Source: JAQBDA01 sp963709875 (GTDB taxonomy: Bacteria; Chloroflexota; Anaerolineae; Anaerolineales; UBA4823). Taken from it: a stretch of 64,000 bases of DNA. The DNA is taken from positions 372,001 through 436,000 of the forward strand of contig CAVPYB010000014.1 in the NCBI GenBank assembly GCA_963709875.1, in the 5' to 3' direction. Position numbers and translations under genes: made by a program. Below are positions 55,018 to 63,356 of this stretch, piece by piece (the first letter of the stretch is position 1; each line of letters starts with the position of its first letter). Under the pieces are notes generated by a model. That model made no database searches. It was not told where the DNA came from and saw nothing but the letters and a program-made list of their open reading frames with translations.

Positions 55018-57252
55018 ATGGCAGACTATCAAACCATCGAGGTCCCGGTTGCTGGTATGGACTGCGCCGACTGCACCATGCACGTGCAGAAAGCCATCGC
55101 CTCCCTGCAAGGGGTAGAGCGGGTGGAGGTCTTCCTGGCCGCGGAAAAAGCCGTCGTCCGGCTGGATGCAGGAGCGGTTGACCTGCCAGCCATCCGCCGG
55201 GCAGTTGAGCGCGCCGGTTATTCTGTCCCGGACGTGGCTGAAGATGCTGGCGGTGGCACGGACGGCATGGGGGATTTTACCCGCCCGATCCTTGCCCTGC
55301 TTGGCGTGCTGTTCGGTGTGGTGCTGTTTGTTGTGGTTGTGGGTGAATGGCTGGGGCTGTTCGAAACCATCACTGCCCAGGTGCCCTGGCTGGTCGGTCT
55401 GGGGATCGTGCTGGTAGGTGGCTATCCGGTCTTTGTAAAGGTTTTCCGGGCGACGTTGAACCGGCAGATCATCTCCCATACGCTGATGACCCTGGGCGTG
55501 ATCGCCGCCCTGGCTGTGGGTGAGTGGGCGACGGCAGCAGTGGTGGTCTTCTTCATGCGCGTAGGCGATTACGTGGAGGGCTTCACCACCGAGCGCGCCC
55601 GCCGGGCAGTAAAGGACCTGACCGAGCTGGCACCCCGCCTTGCACGCGTAGAACGCCAGGGGCAAGAGGTCGAAATCCCTATCGAGCAGGTAAGCCCCGG
55701 TGCTATCGTGATCGTCAGACCGGGTGAGATGATCCCCGTGGATGGGGAAGTGACCGGCGGTCAGGCGACCGTGGACCAGTCCAGCATCACCGGCGAATCG
55801 ATGCCGGTCGAAGCCGGTCCGGGAGCGAGTGTGTACGCTGCCACGCTGGTCAGCCTGGGCAGCCTGCAGGTGCGTGCAACCCATATTGGTCCGGACTCGA
55901 CCTACGGGCAGGTGATCAGCCTGGTGGAACAGGCCGAAGCACATAAGGCGGATGTGCAGCGCATCGCCGACCGGTTTTCTGCCTATTACCTGCCGCTGGT
56001 AGCCGGGATCGCAGCCCTTACTTATATCATCCGGCAAGACCCGCTGGCTACGGCGGCGGTGCTGGTGGTAGCCTGTTCGTGTTCGTTCGCCCTGGCGACG
56101 CCGATCGCCATGCTGGCTTCGATCGGCGCGGGAGCGAAGCGCGGGTTGATGATCAAGGGCGGCAGGTATCTGGAAATCCTGGCAAAAGCCGATGTCCTGC
56201 TGATCGATAAGACCGGTACGCTGACGCTGGGAAAGCCGGAGATTACCGATATTGTGGAAATTAGGAATGGCGAATCAGGAATTAGGAATGGCGAATTAGG
56301 AATTAGGAATTACGAGGCGGGACTATCTCATACGCCTCTCACCTCTCCTATTTCGCCTCTCGCAACCCCTGATTCGCTGCTCGCAGCTCCTACTTCGCCT
56401 CTCGCAATTCTCCAGTTGGCTGCTTCGGCTGAGCGCTATTCCGAGCACCCGCTAGCGCAGGCGGTGAGGGTGGAGGCTCTCAAGCGCGGTCTGGATCTCT
56501 ACCAGCCGCTGCATTTCGAGGCTATCCCAGGATTGGGCGTGCGGGCGGAGGTGAACGGGCAGCAGGTGTCGGTCGGCAGCCGGCGGTTTGCAGGTGGTGG
56601 AAATAATGGCGATTCAATCGAATTCGACCAGCGCATGGCCGGGCTAGAAGCAGAGGGGAAAACCTTGCTGTTGGTAGCTGCAGAGGGGCAGGTGCTGGGC
56701 GCTCTGGCGGCTGCCGATACGCTCAGACGGGAGGTTCCGCTGGCGATCGAAGAGATGCGCGGCCTGGGTATCCGGCATATCGAGCTGATCACCGGCGACA
56801 GCCAGGAGGTAGCCCGGACGCTGGCGGGGCAGCTCGGGGTGGATTACCGCGCCGGGCTGCTGCCCGAGGAAAAGATCGGCGTGGTGCAGGAATACCAATC
56901 ACAGGGACATACGGTGATCATGGTCGGCGACGGGGTGAACGATGCCCCTGCCCTGGCGCAGGCAGATGTGGGCATCGCCATGGGCGTGGCTGGATCGGCG
57001 ATTGCGGTCGAGGCCGCCGACATCGCCCTGATGCGTGAGGACTGGACCCTGGTGCCGCAGGTTCTACGCATCGCTCGCCGCACGCTGCGTGTGGTGAAGA
57101 TGAATATCGCCTTTACCGCACTGTATAACCTGGTGGGTTTGAGTCTGGCAGCGCTCGGCTACCTGCCGCCGGTCTTCGCCGCCGCCGCGCAGTCCATCCC
57201 CGACCTGCTCATCCTGGGCAACTCTTCACGCCTGCTGCGGCAGAAAGAGTAA
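55018..57252 (+). CDS. Heavy-metal P1B-type ATPase with a translated repeat insertion
   Basis: 744 residues. N-terminal HMA domain with GMDCADCTMHV (CxxC), six to eight spans, A-domain SSITGESMPV, the ion-site ACSCSFALATP (CSC in place of the usual CPC), phosphorylation motif DKTGTLT (D397), SEHPLAQAV (HP motif) and GDGVNDAPAL. Likely exports Cu, Zn, Cd or Co; CSC makes the metal uncertain. Between residues ~413 and ~465 a low-complexity insert interrupts the start of the nucleotide-binding domain (see repeat entry). ATG 55018 is chosen because a TATAAT box lies directly before it. Confidence 0.88.
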   Translation: MADYQTIEVPVAGMDCADCTMHVQKAIASLQGVERVEVFLAAEKAVVRLDAGAVDLPAIRRAVERAGYSVPDVAEDAGGGTDGMGDFTRPILALLGVLFGVVLFVVVVGEWLGLFETITAQVPWLVGLGIVLVGGYPVFVKVFRATLNRQIISHTLMTLGVIAALAVGEWATAAVVVFFMRVGDYVEGFTTERARRAVKDLTELAPRLARVERQGQEVEIPIEQVSPGAIVIVRPGEMIPVDGEVTGGQATVDQSSITGESMPVEAGPGASVYAATLVSLGSLQVRATHIGPDSTYGQVISLVEQAEAHKADVQRIADRFSAYYLPLVAGIAALTYIIRQDPLATAAVLVVACSCSFALATPIAMLASIGAGAKRGLMIKGGRYLEILAKADVLLIDKTGTLTLGKPEITDIVEIRNGESGIRNGELGIRNYEAGLSHTPLTSPISPLATPDSLLAAPTSPLAILQLAASAERYSEHPLAQAVRVEALKRGLDLYQPLHFEAIPGLGVRAEVNGQQVSVGSRRFAGGGNNGDSIEFDQRMAGLEAEGKTLLLVAAEGQVLGALAAADTLRREVPLAIEEMRGLGIRHIELITGDSQEVARTLAGQLGVDYRAGLLPEEKIGVVQEYQSQGHTVIMVGDGVNDAPALAQADVGIAMGVAGSAIAVEAADIALMREDWTLVPQVLRIARRTLRVVKMNIAFTALYNLVGLSLAALGYLPPVFAAAAQSIPDLLILGNSSRLLRQKE
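56257..56412 (+). repeat. 21-bp-period inverted-repeat cluster inside the P-type ATPase gene
   Basis: The left half is three 21-bp units read as IRNGESG, IRNGELG, IRNYEAG (core GGAATTAGGAATGGCGAAT). After ~13 bases a right half has three units of CGCCTCTCGCAA-type sequence read as PISPLAT, PDSLLAA, PTSPLAI. The halves are imperfect reverse complements (for example GGAATTACGAGGCG against CGCCTCTCGCAATTCTCC). The whole element is in frame and adds about 50 residues where homologous pumps have a short variable loop. Confidence 0.8.
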
Positions 57253-57302
57253 AGAGCAGGCACAGCTGCCAGGGCTTGTTTACAAAAGCCAATCTCCCAT
57301 TT

Positions 57303-59888
57303 TCACTTTATAACCAGCGGTAAATATCGATATGACTGCAAACGGGTGGAGACCGGTGCGCCATACAGCGGCTGGGGAGTCTCGTCGCTCTTCACGACAT
57401 AAGCATTGTTCTCGATCGTCCCAAACGCACCAGGCAGGACGGCAACGATCAGTTGTACCTGCCAGGTCTGTCCCGGCATCAGCTCGGGTTTCGTCCAGGT
57501 GACCACTGCACTGGCCGGATCGTAGACCCCATCACTGGAGACGTAAGCGGTGTCATCCGGCAGCAGGTCCTCGATAATGATATTGTGCGTGCCGCTCATC
57601 TTGTTCTGGTTGGTGACCGTCAGGGTGTAGGTGATCAGGTCGCCGATATCTGCCAGGTCCGGCATAGCAGATTTGGTCAGCTCCAGGCTGTGGACCTGGG
57701 TCGTAACCGGTGAGCCGGGTATCGTCCCTGTCTCGTCGCTGCGCACGCCATAGCTCTGGTTGACGATCTCCCCGGCGTAAACCAGCGGCGCCTGCACTAC
57801 AAGGTTGTTCTCCCAACTCTCACCGGCCCCCAGGACCGGCAGCGTCCAGGTGAGCATGTCCCCGTTGACGACAACAGGCAGGGTGGAAGTGATGAATGTC
57901 GTGTTGGCAGGCACCACGTCGGTCAGCACAACGTTGTGGATCGGCAGGCTGCTGTACGGGTTGGTGACGGCAAGTGTGTACGTCAGGCTGCCGCCGGGAG
58001 GCAGCAGCCCAGGAGCAGTCTTAGAGAGCATCTGGTCGAGGCTGGTAATATTTACACTGACCGGCGCACCGGACACAGCAGCTGCATCATCGCTGCGAGC
58101 GTTGTAATCATCGTTCACGATCGTTCCGCTTGCGCTTGGTGAGACCTGCACGACAAGGTTTAAGCTCCTGGTCTCACCTGCCGCCATGCTGGCGAAATCC
58201 CAACGCACGTTGGAGCCATCGAAGCTGTGCGGCTGGGTGGCGCTGATGAAGGTCGTCATGGCAGGCAGGGTGTCGGTTAATACGACGTTGGTTGTGGGGT
58301 AACCGGCAGGCTGGACCAATGTGAGGTCAAGGGTGTATGTGATAGCTTCGCCAGGGAAGACGTTATTGGATGAAGAATTTTTATCCAGGACCAGCCCATA
58401 GTAGATTTCGTTGAATGCAGCGATCGAGTCTATGCGACCCCAACCATAAGTATTGTTCGGGAAGGTGGTGCCGGGTGGGTCGCATACCTGTGAGCTTATC
58501 CGCAGAGCTGATTGCTCGATCGCGCTCTCCAGCGTGTCCACCTCCCCGTGCAGTGTTGGGTTGGCGGAAACGAGCAGGCCGACTAGCCCGGCAACGTGCG
58601 GGGCAGCCATACTGGTGCCGCTCCAGCCGCCCTGATAGCCCCCGCCGCGCACGCTGGAGCGGATGCTGACCCCCGGCGCGGTGACATTCGGCTTCATGCG
58701 CCCGCTGCCGTCAATGGTCACCGGACCGCGGCTGCTGAAGCTGGCTATGGCGTCTGTGCTGCTGGTTGCACCCACTGCGAAGGAGGCATCATAGATCGCG
58801 GCTGGTTCATCCACCGAGCTGCAGCCCGGACCGCCATTGCCCGATGAGTGAGCGGTTACGATGCCGGCCGCTCGCACCGCGTCCACCACCGCCAGCAGCA
58901 CATTGGGGTCGGTGCAGCCCTCGCTGGGCGGGCAGCCCCAGGAGTTGTTGATCGCATCCGGCGCTTTGGATGGGTCGGGGTACTGGTCGTTCAGATCGGT
59001 GGGAGCGATGAACCACTGGTAGCACTCGGCGTAGGTGGTGGGCGTGCCCGCGCCGACGTTCATGTTGCGGCAGCCGATCCAGCGTGCCCCGGGAGCCATG
59101 CCGATCTGGTTGCTGCCGCCGTCGTCACCCACCATGGTGCCCATGGTGTGCGTGCCGTGACCGTGGTCGTCGCACGGCTCAGGTGAGTCCGACCCGCAAA
59201 CCCCGCCGCCGCTGTGGATGGCGTCATGCCAGCTGTAGTTATGGTCGGCAGAAGCACCGTTCCAGCCGCGGTATTGGACCTTCAGCGCTGGGTGGTCCCA
59301 GTCGTAGCCGGTGTCCGCGCCGCCGATCACGGCTCCCTGACCGGTGAAACCGGCTGCCCAGACGTCGTCGGCATTGACCTTGAGGATGTTCCATTCGATC
59401 GCCTCCGGTGAGGCAGGCGAGTCCAGGGCCGGGTCTGGTTCAGGCACATCGACTTTCACCGCCGGGTTGGCGTAGATATGAGCGACGTCCGTCCGTTCGG
59501 ATATAGCCTGCACGGCATCCAGCCCGCCGCGCACCCAGATCATGTTTGCTACCCAGTACCTGCGATACTCTACTCCCTGCTTTTCCAATGCCGTCGCTAC
59601 CGCGGGTTGGGTGCGCGCAGCGACTGCGGTCAGCTGTTCGTAGACATAGCTGCCCTTCTCGAGCTTTGTTCTCAAGGTGGCAGCCCTGCTCAGGTCTGCC
59701 TGCTCGGTCAAGAATACCAGGAATTCGGTCTCGCCCGCTGTGCCGGTCTCCAGCACCCACGGGTCGACTTTTGCCTTCCAGAGGGCTTCCTGGGCTGCGG
59801 TGGATGTGACGCCGGGTGCAGTGCTCGCGCTGCTGAGAAATAATACCAGCAGGATGAAGAGCAGCAATGTTTTCGGTGGTTTGCGCAT
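57303..59888 (-). CDS. Secreted subtilisin-like serine protease with repeat C-terminus
   Basis: 861 residues. Signal peptide residues 1-~24, an inhibitor I9-like propeptide to ~140, S8 domain with Asp192 (GADTGYDWDHP), His244 (DHGHGTHTMG), oxyanion Asn315 (NNSWG) and Ser426 (SGTSMAAPHVAGL). After ~500, three DUF11-type repeats (SLTYTLAVTNPYSSLPIHNV, LITYTLTVTNQNKMSGTHN) occur, each ending in a V-R/K-S-D motif. It ends YLPLVIK. It likely degrades extracellular protein. The DUF11 repeats and the C-terminal peptide suggest surface attachment or sorting; inference. Confidence 0.9.
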   Translation of the reverse strand: MRKPPKTLLLFILLVLFLSSASTAPGVTSTAAQEALWKAKVDPWVLETGTAGETEFLVFLTEQADLSRAATLRTKLEKGSYVYEQLTAVAARTQPAVATALEKQGVEYRRYWVANMIWVRGGLDAVQAISERTDVAHIYANPAVKVDVPEPDPALDSPASPEAIEWNILKVNADDVWAAGFTGQGAVIGGADTGYDWDHPALKVQYRGWNGASADHNYSWHDAIHSGGGVCGSDSPEPCDDHGHGTHTMGTMVGDDGGSNQIGMAPGARWIGCRNMNVGAGTPTTYAECYQWFIAPTDLNDQYPDPSKAPDAINNSWGCPPSEGCTDPNVLLAVVDAVRAAGIVTAHSSGNGGPGCSSVDEPAAIYDASFAVGATSSTDAIASFSSRGPVTIDGSGRMKPNVTAPGVSIRSSVRGGGYQGGWSGTSMAAPHVAGLVGLLVSANPTLHGEVDTLESAIEQSALRISSQVCDPPGTTFPNNTYGWGRIDSIAAFNEIYYGLVLDKNSSSNNVFPGEAITYTLDLTLVQPAGYPTTNVVLTDTLPAMTTFISATQPHSFDGSNVRWDFASMAAGETRSLNLVVQVSPSASGTIVNDDYNARSDDAAAVSGAPVSVNITSLDQMLSKTAPGLLPPGGSLTYTLAVTNPYSSLPIHNVVLTDVVPANTTFITSTLPVVVNGDMLTWTLPVLGAGESWENNLVVQAPLVYAGEIVNQSYGVRSDETGTIPGSPVTTQVHSLELTKSAMPDLADIGDLITYTLTVTNQNKMSGTHNIIIEDLLPDDTAYVSSDGVYDPASAVVTWTKPELMPGQTWQVQLIVAVLPGAFGTIENNAYVVKSDETPQPLYGAPVSTRLQSYRYLPLVIK

Positions 59889-59947
59889 GTTTTTTCCCTT
59901 GAATGGAAAACCCTAATCGCGTCTATGACGCTTAGGATTTTTTAGTC

Positions 59948-60470
59948 TCACTCAGCCAGCGCCTGGACCAGCTCGCGGCAGAAATCAGGGATGTCCTCCA
60001 CCACGCGTCCCCACACCAGGTTGCCATCCCGGAAGGCTGGCTCGTCCACCCAGATGGCTCCGGCGTTGACCATATCATCTTTGATGCCCTTCGAGCCGGT
60101 AGCCCGGTGGCCGCGTACGATCCCGGCGGATGCCAGCACCCAGCCAGCGTGGCAGATGGCAGCCACGATCTTGCCCTGCTGGTAGACGCCGCGCACCAGG
60201 TCAAGGACGGCCGGGTAGCGGCGCAGTTTGTCCGGCGCCCAGCCGCCCGGGACGACCACGCGCATCGAAGTCATCCGCGCTTACCTCTGCAGCAGCTACA
60301 TCCGGGGCAGCCTGCAGGCAGTGCTTGCCGGTATACTGCTGCGCTCTGCCGCTGCCCACCACGGTTACGCGGGCGCCTTCTTCGCGCAGCCTCATCAGCG
60401 GCACCCAGAATTCCAGGTCCTCGAAGCCTTCTTCGATAAGATAGGCGATATGTTTGTTAGTCAGCTTCAT
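59948..60470 (-). CDS. DJ-1/PfpI family protein (one-base frameshift)
   Basis: 173 residues after correction. Opening KHIAYLIEEGFEDLEFWVPL, Glu in the active-site helix, then nucleophile elbow VAAICHAGWVLASAG (Cys). Family members act as deglycase-like or stress chaperone proteins; function is unsure. An extra base near 60260-60262 breaks the raw frame; removing it gives DFDAVVVPGGWAPDKLRRYP. ATG 60470 has a GGAGGA Shine-Dalgarno eight bases before it. Confidence 0.88.
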
Positions 60471-60529
60471 AATTTCCTCCATTGTTGAGGCGATATCAGT
60501 AAGTAATTTTGGCAGTCGCCCCCATCAGG

Positions 60530-62050
60530 TCACAATTTTACCAGCGCCTTGAGCTCAGGCCAGATGAACGGCAGCACGACCGCCCCCCCGGCTGCAAGCG
60601 AGATTACTGCCAGAGGCAGCTGGGGCAGGGGCAGCTGGAGCATGAGATATACCAGCACTCCCGCCGCGGCGGTTGAGGAGATCACCCTGAGCAAAGTCCT
60701 GCCCACGTCCAGCAAGCCTCCGAAGCGGCGGTTGAGCAGGTAGAGCAGCAGCACTGCCTGAGAGGTGAATGCCAGCGAGTTTGCCAGTGCGATCCCCGGC
60801 GCGCCGAATCGAAAGCCCAGCAGGATGGCGAAGGCAATCATCAAGACGATGTTCAGCCCGGCGGTCCGCAGAGGCGTAATGGCGTCTTGTTGGGCGTAAA
60901 ATGAACGCGCCGCCACCTCCAGCAAGGAATGACCGACCAGCCCAAACATGAACATCCGCGCCGCCCATACGACCAGCTCCGTGCCGGCGGGTTCGAAGCC
61001 CAGAATGCCCACCGCAGGACGGATCACCAAAGAGAGCAGCACCGCGCTGGGGATAGTCAGGGCTAGAAGCACGCGCAGGGTCTTGTTCATCGTGGTGCGG
61101 AAAGAGCCTATATCATTACGTGCGATCTGCTCGGACAGGGTCGGCAGGAGCACTGTGCCTAAGGCAGTCCCGATGATCGTCTCGGGTACCTGCATGAATA
61201 ACCATCCGTAGACCAGTGCGGTGACCGAGCCGGACGCCAGGCGTGAGGCGATATTATCCTGAGCCAGAAAGATGATCTGGATGAAGAAGACCGTCACCAC
61301 CCGTGGTCCCATCAGCGACAGCACCTGGCGCACTCCCGGGTCTTTCAGGTTTATGCTGGGCATCCAGCGGAAGTGGTAGCGCAGAAGTCCCGGGATCTGC
61401 ACACCCAGGAACAGCGCCGCGCCCAAGATGGTGCCATACACCAGCCCGTAAACCCCCATCCCGAATGCCGGCAGGCTGAGCGGTCCGATCTGGTAGCCGG
61501 TGCTGGGAGCCAGGATGAGCACCCCAAACAGCGTGCCGACGTCGTACATGCTGGGTGCCAGGGCAGGCAGGGCGAAATGCTGGTTGGACTGCAAGCCGGC
61601 GATGGCTAACCCGCTCAGGGAGAAGAGCAGTGTCGCGATCAGGTTCAAGCGCATCAGGTCGGCGACCAGCGCCTGCTGTGCGGGCGTGAACCCGGGCGCA
61701 ATCCCCAGACGCCAGGTTACCATCTGGTCGGCGAGCAGTGCCACGATTACCGACAAGCCGGCGGTAACCAGGAATACGAAATTGGCGACCCGAGAGAACA
61801 GGGCCCACATGGCGGATTGCCCGCTTTTATCCAGCGTGGCTGAGAGCACCGGGATGAGTGCCACTGCCAGCGCACCGCCGGAGATCAGGGCGAAGAGCAA
61901 ATCGGGTATGTTGTTGGCCGCGTTGAAGGCATCCAGCTCGGAGGAGAGGCCGAATTGTTGGGCGATGATCACCTGGCGCAGAAAGCCAAGCAGCTTTTCA
62001 AGCCCAAAGAAGAGGGCGACGATCAGGGTCGAGCGAGCGATATGGCTCAT
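60530..62050 (-). CDS. murJ: Lipid II flippase MurJ
   Basis: 506 residues with ~14 spans. Opening RSTLIVALFFGLEKLLGFLRQVIIAQQFG and the block DAFNAANNIPDLLFALISGGALAVALIPVL are typical of MurJ/MviN. It moves lipid II to the outer face of the membrane. ATG 62050 is chosen because an extended -10 box lies between it and an upstream in-frame GTG at 62107. Confidence 0.92.
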   Translation of the reverse strand: MSHIARSTLIVALFFGLEKLLGFLRQVIIAQQFGLSSELDAFNAANNIPDLLFALISGGALAVALIPVLSATLDKSGQSAMWALFSRVANFVFLVTAGLSVIVALLADQMVTWRLGIAPGFTPAQQALVADLMRLNLIATLLFSLSGLAIAGLQSNQHFALPALAPSMYDVGTLFGVLILAPSTGYQIGPLSLPAFGMGVYGLVYGTILGAALFLGVQIPGLLRYHFRWMPSINLKDPGVRQVLSLMGPRVVTVFFIQIIFLAQDNIASRLASGSVTALVYGWLFMQVPETIIGTALGTVLLPTLSEQIARNDIGSFRTTMNKTLRVLLALTIPSAVLLSLVIRPAVGILGFEPAGTELVVWAARMFMFGLVGHSLLEVAARSFYAQQDAITPLRTAGLNIVLMIAFAILLGFRFGAPGIALANSLAFTSQAVLLLYLLNRRFGGLLDVGRTLLRVISSTAAAGVLVYLMLQLPLPQLPLAVISLAAGGAVVLPFIWPELKALVKL

Positions 62051-62097
62051 CGAGGTAACCGGGGCAGCTCCTGTTTGCTCGGGGATATAATTGGGTA

Positions 62098-62106
62098 AGT
62101 ATAGCA
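62098..62106 (-). promoter_or_regulatory. Extended -10 promoter of murJ
   Basis: Minus-strand TG-C-TATACT, the same GTGCTATACT 10-mer as at 9226-9235, about 47 bases before ATG 62050. Confidence 0.45.
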
Positions 62107-62194
62107 CGGGAATGGCTCTGCCGTGCGCTGACAGAACTGGTAGGGGACCTTGACCTCATATGATCGGGCTCTCTGTCTTGCAGAGGGGCGGCTG

Positions 62195-62223
62195 TTGCAG
62201 CGTCGATTTAGATGTGGTAGAAT
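62195..62223 (+). promoter_or_regulatory. Promoter of the tRNA-Ser pair
   Basis: TTGCAG (62195-62200), 17-base spacer, TAGAAT (62218-62223) with an upstream TGG, 34 bases before the first tRNA-Ser. Confidence 0.65.
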
Positions 62224-62257
62224 GGCTGCGCCCGGGAGGGAGTCGCTGCAATATCAT

Positions 62258-62345
<88 letters not shown>

Positions 62346-62419
62346 TGCAAAGGAATCAGCAATTAGGTGTTATAAATCAGCTACTGAGTGCTGAAGGCCG
62401 AAAGCTGAACGCTCCATAC

Positions 62420-62510
62420 GGGGAGGTGCCAGAGTGGTCGATTGGGGCCGCCTGCTAAGCGGTTGTCGGGGCAAAAACCTCGACCGCAGGTTCGAATCCT
62501 GTCCTCCCCG
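62420..62510 (+). tRNA. trnS: tRNA-Ser (anticodon GCT)
   Basis: Acceptor GGGGAGG pairs with CCTCCCC, discriminator G, and CCA is encoded (62511-62513). Anticodon GCT in loop TGCTAAG, long variable arm, T arm GCAGGTTCGAATCCTGT. A terminator begins ten bases later. Confidence 0.95.
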
Positions 62511-62520
62511 CCACAAAGAA

Positions 62521-62548
62521 AATGCTCGCCATGACGGCGAGCATTTTT
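62521..62548 (+). terminator. Intrinsic terminator after tRNA-Ser, target of the group II intron
   Basis: Perfect 10-bp stem AATGCTCGCC / GGCGAGCATT, loop ATGAC, U-run through 62548. The intron begins two bases further on. Confidence 0.9.
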
Positions 62549-62549
62549 G

Positions 62550-63169
62550 GTGCGCCCAGCATGGGCGCTGGCTAGAGGGTGAAAGACCCTTGCGGAGGTT
62601 GGTCGCACCAACCGCTAGCTGAAGGCAAGGGCGCTGTCGTGAGGGCAGGGTCTGAAGGAAGCCGAAGGCAAACCTGGGACTTGAGGAACACGAACCTCAT
62701 AGGAGGCTGTGAGGCTGGACGAGTTGGCCAATAACAACGAAGTCCGATGCGACCAAGAGCCGAAGCAGAAAATGGGGCAGGTGTGCAGGGAAAGTCAGCG
62801 TTCTTACCTGGGGAGGTCTGCCGTGAGGCCGGGAACGGTAACCCTGATCGAGAGGTCAGGCTGAGGCGGCAGAAGTCAGCAGGGGCCATAGTACCAGCGA
62901 GAGCTGGGAAGGGCTGAACATCGAGAGGATGAGTACGAAGAGCAGTTCGAGGAACGACAAAGAAAGCTGAACGCCTCGGATAGAGGCACTGCTGAGCAAG
63001 CAAAATGGGTGAAGCCTGTGGGAGTTGTGCAGAGGGCTGAGTCGTTCCCGGCACGAGACGGAGGAAAATCCAGCGCCAAGAAGGGTGCCTTTCTCGGTGA
63101 ACCGCCGGATGCGGACCCGCATGTCCGGTGGTGTGAGAGGGGGCGGTTAGCCGCCGCCCCCTACTCGAT
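62550..63169 (+). mobile_element. Group II intron with internally deleted reverse-transcriptase region
   Basis: Starts GTGCGCCCAGCATGGGCGC, a typical 5' end, with domain I-III-like sequence to ~62900. Domain V is read as ACCGCCGGATGCGGACCCG with its 3' strand CATGTCCGGTGGT near 63098-63134, and domain VI as GGGGGCGGTTAGCCGCCGCC followed by CCTACTCGAT at the 3' end. Total ~620 bases. A frame of about 80 codons (from ~62925, EDEYEEQFEERQRKLN) is left of the intron protein, but all RT, maturase and endonuclease motifs are gone. Insertion directly behind an intrinsic terminator resembles class C introns. Confidence 0.8.
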
Positions 63170-63356
63170 TTTATAGTCCGGTTGCCATCCAGGAAGCCAA
63201 ATGCGGCACCGATCACGGCGCAGATGAGTGTATTTACCCAGATTATCATCAATCTTGGTTTCGTAACACTTTAGTTTCCGCTAAAAGCGGATGACAAAGC
63301 GACCGGAATGAAGTTCCGGAAGCGTCGAACCTTACAAATTGAGTCCATACTTCGCT
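63170..63356. other. Gap between group II intron and transposase
   Basis: No gene recognised. A minus-strand frame beginning MMIIWVNTLICAVIGAAFGF (from 63252) is hydrophobic but runs into the intron and has no ribosome-binding site; probably not a gene. The gap may contain the IS end. Confidence 0.4.

Noticed and set aside
56257..56412. CRISPR-like array
   Set aside because: Units are contiguous 21-bp repeats with no unique spacers, and the region is translated inside a P-type ATPase.
62572..63252. 226-codon minus-strand frame across the group II intron
   Set aside because: It is antisense to intron RNA domains, has no recognisable domain and no ribosome-binding site.
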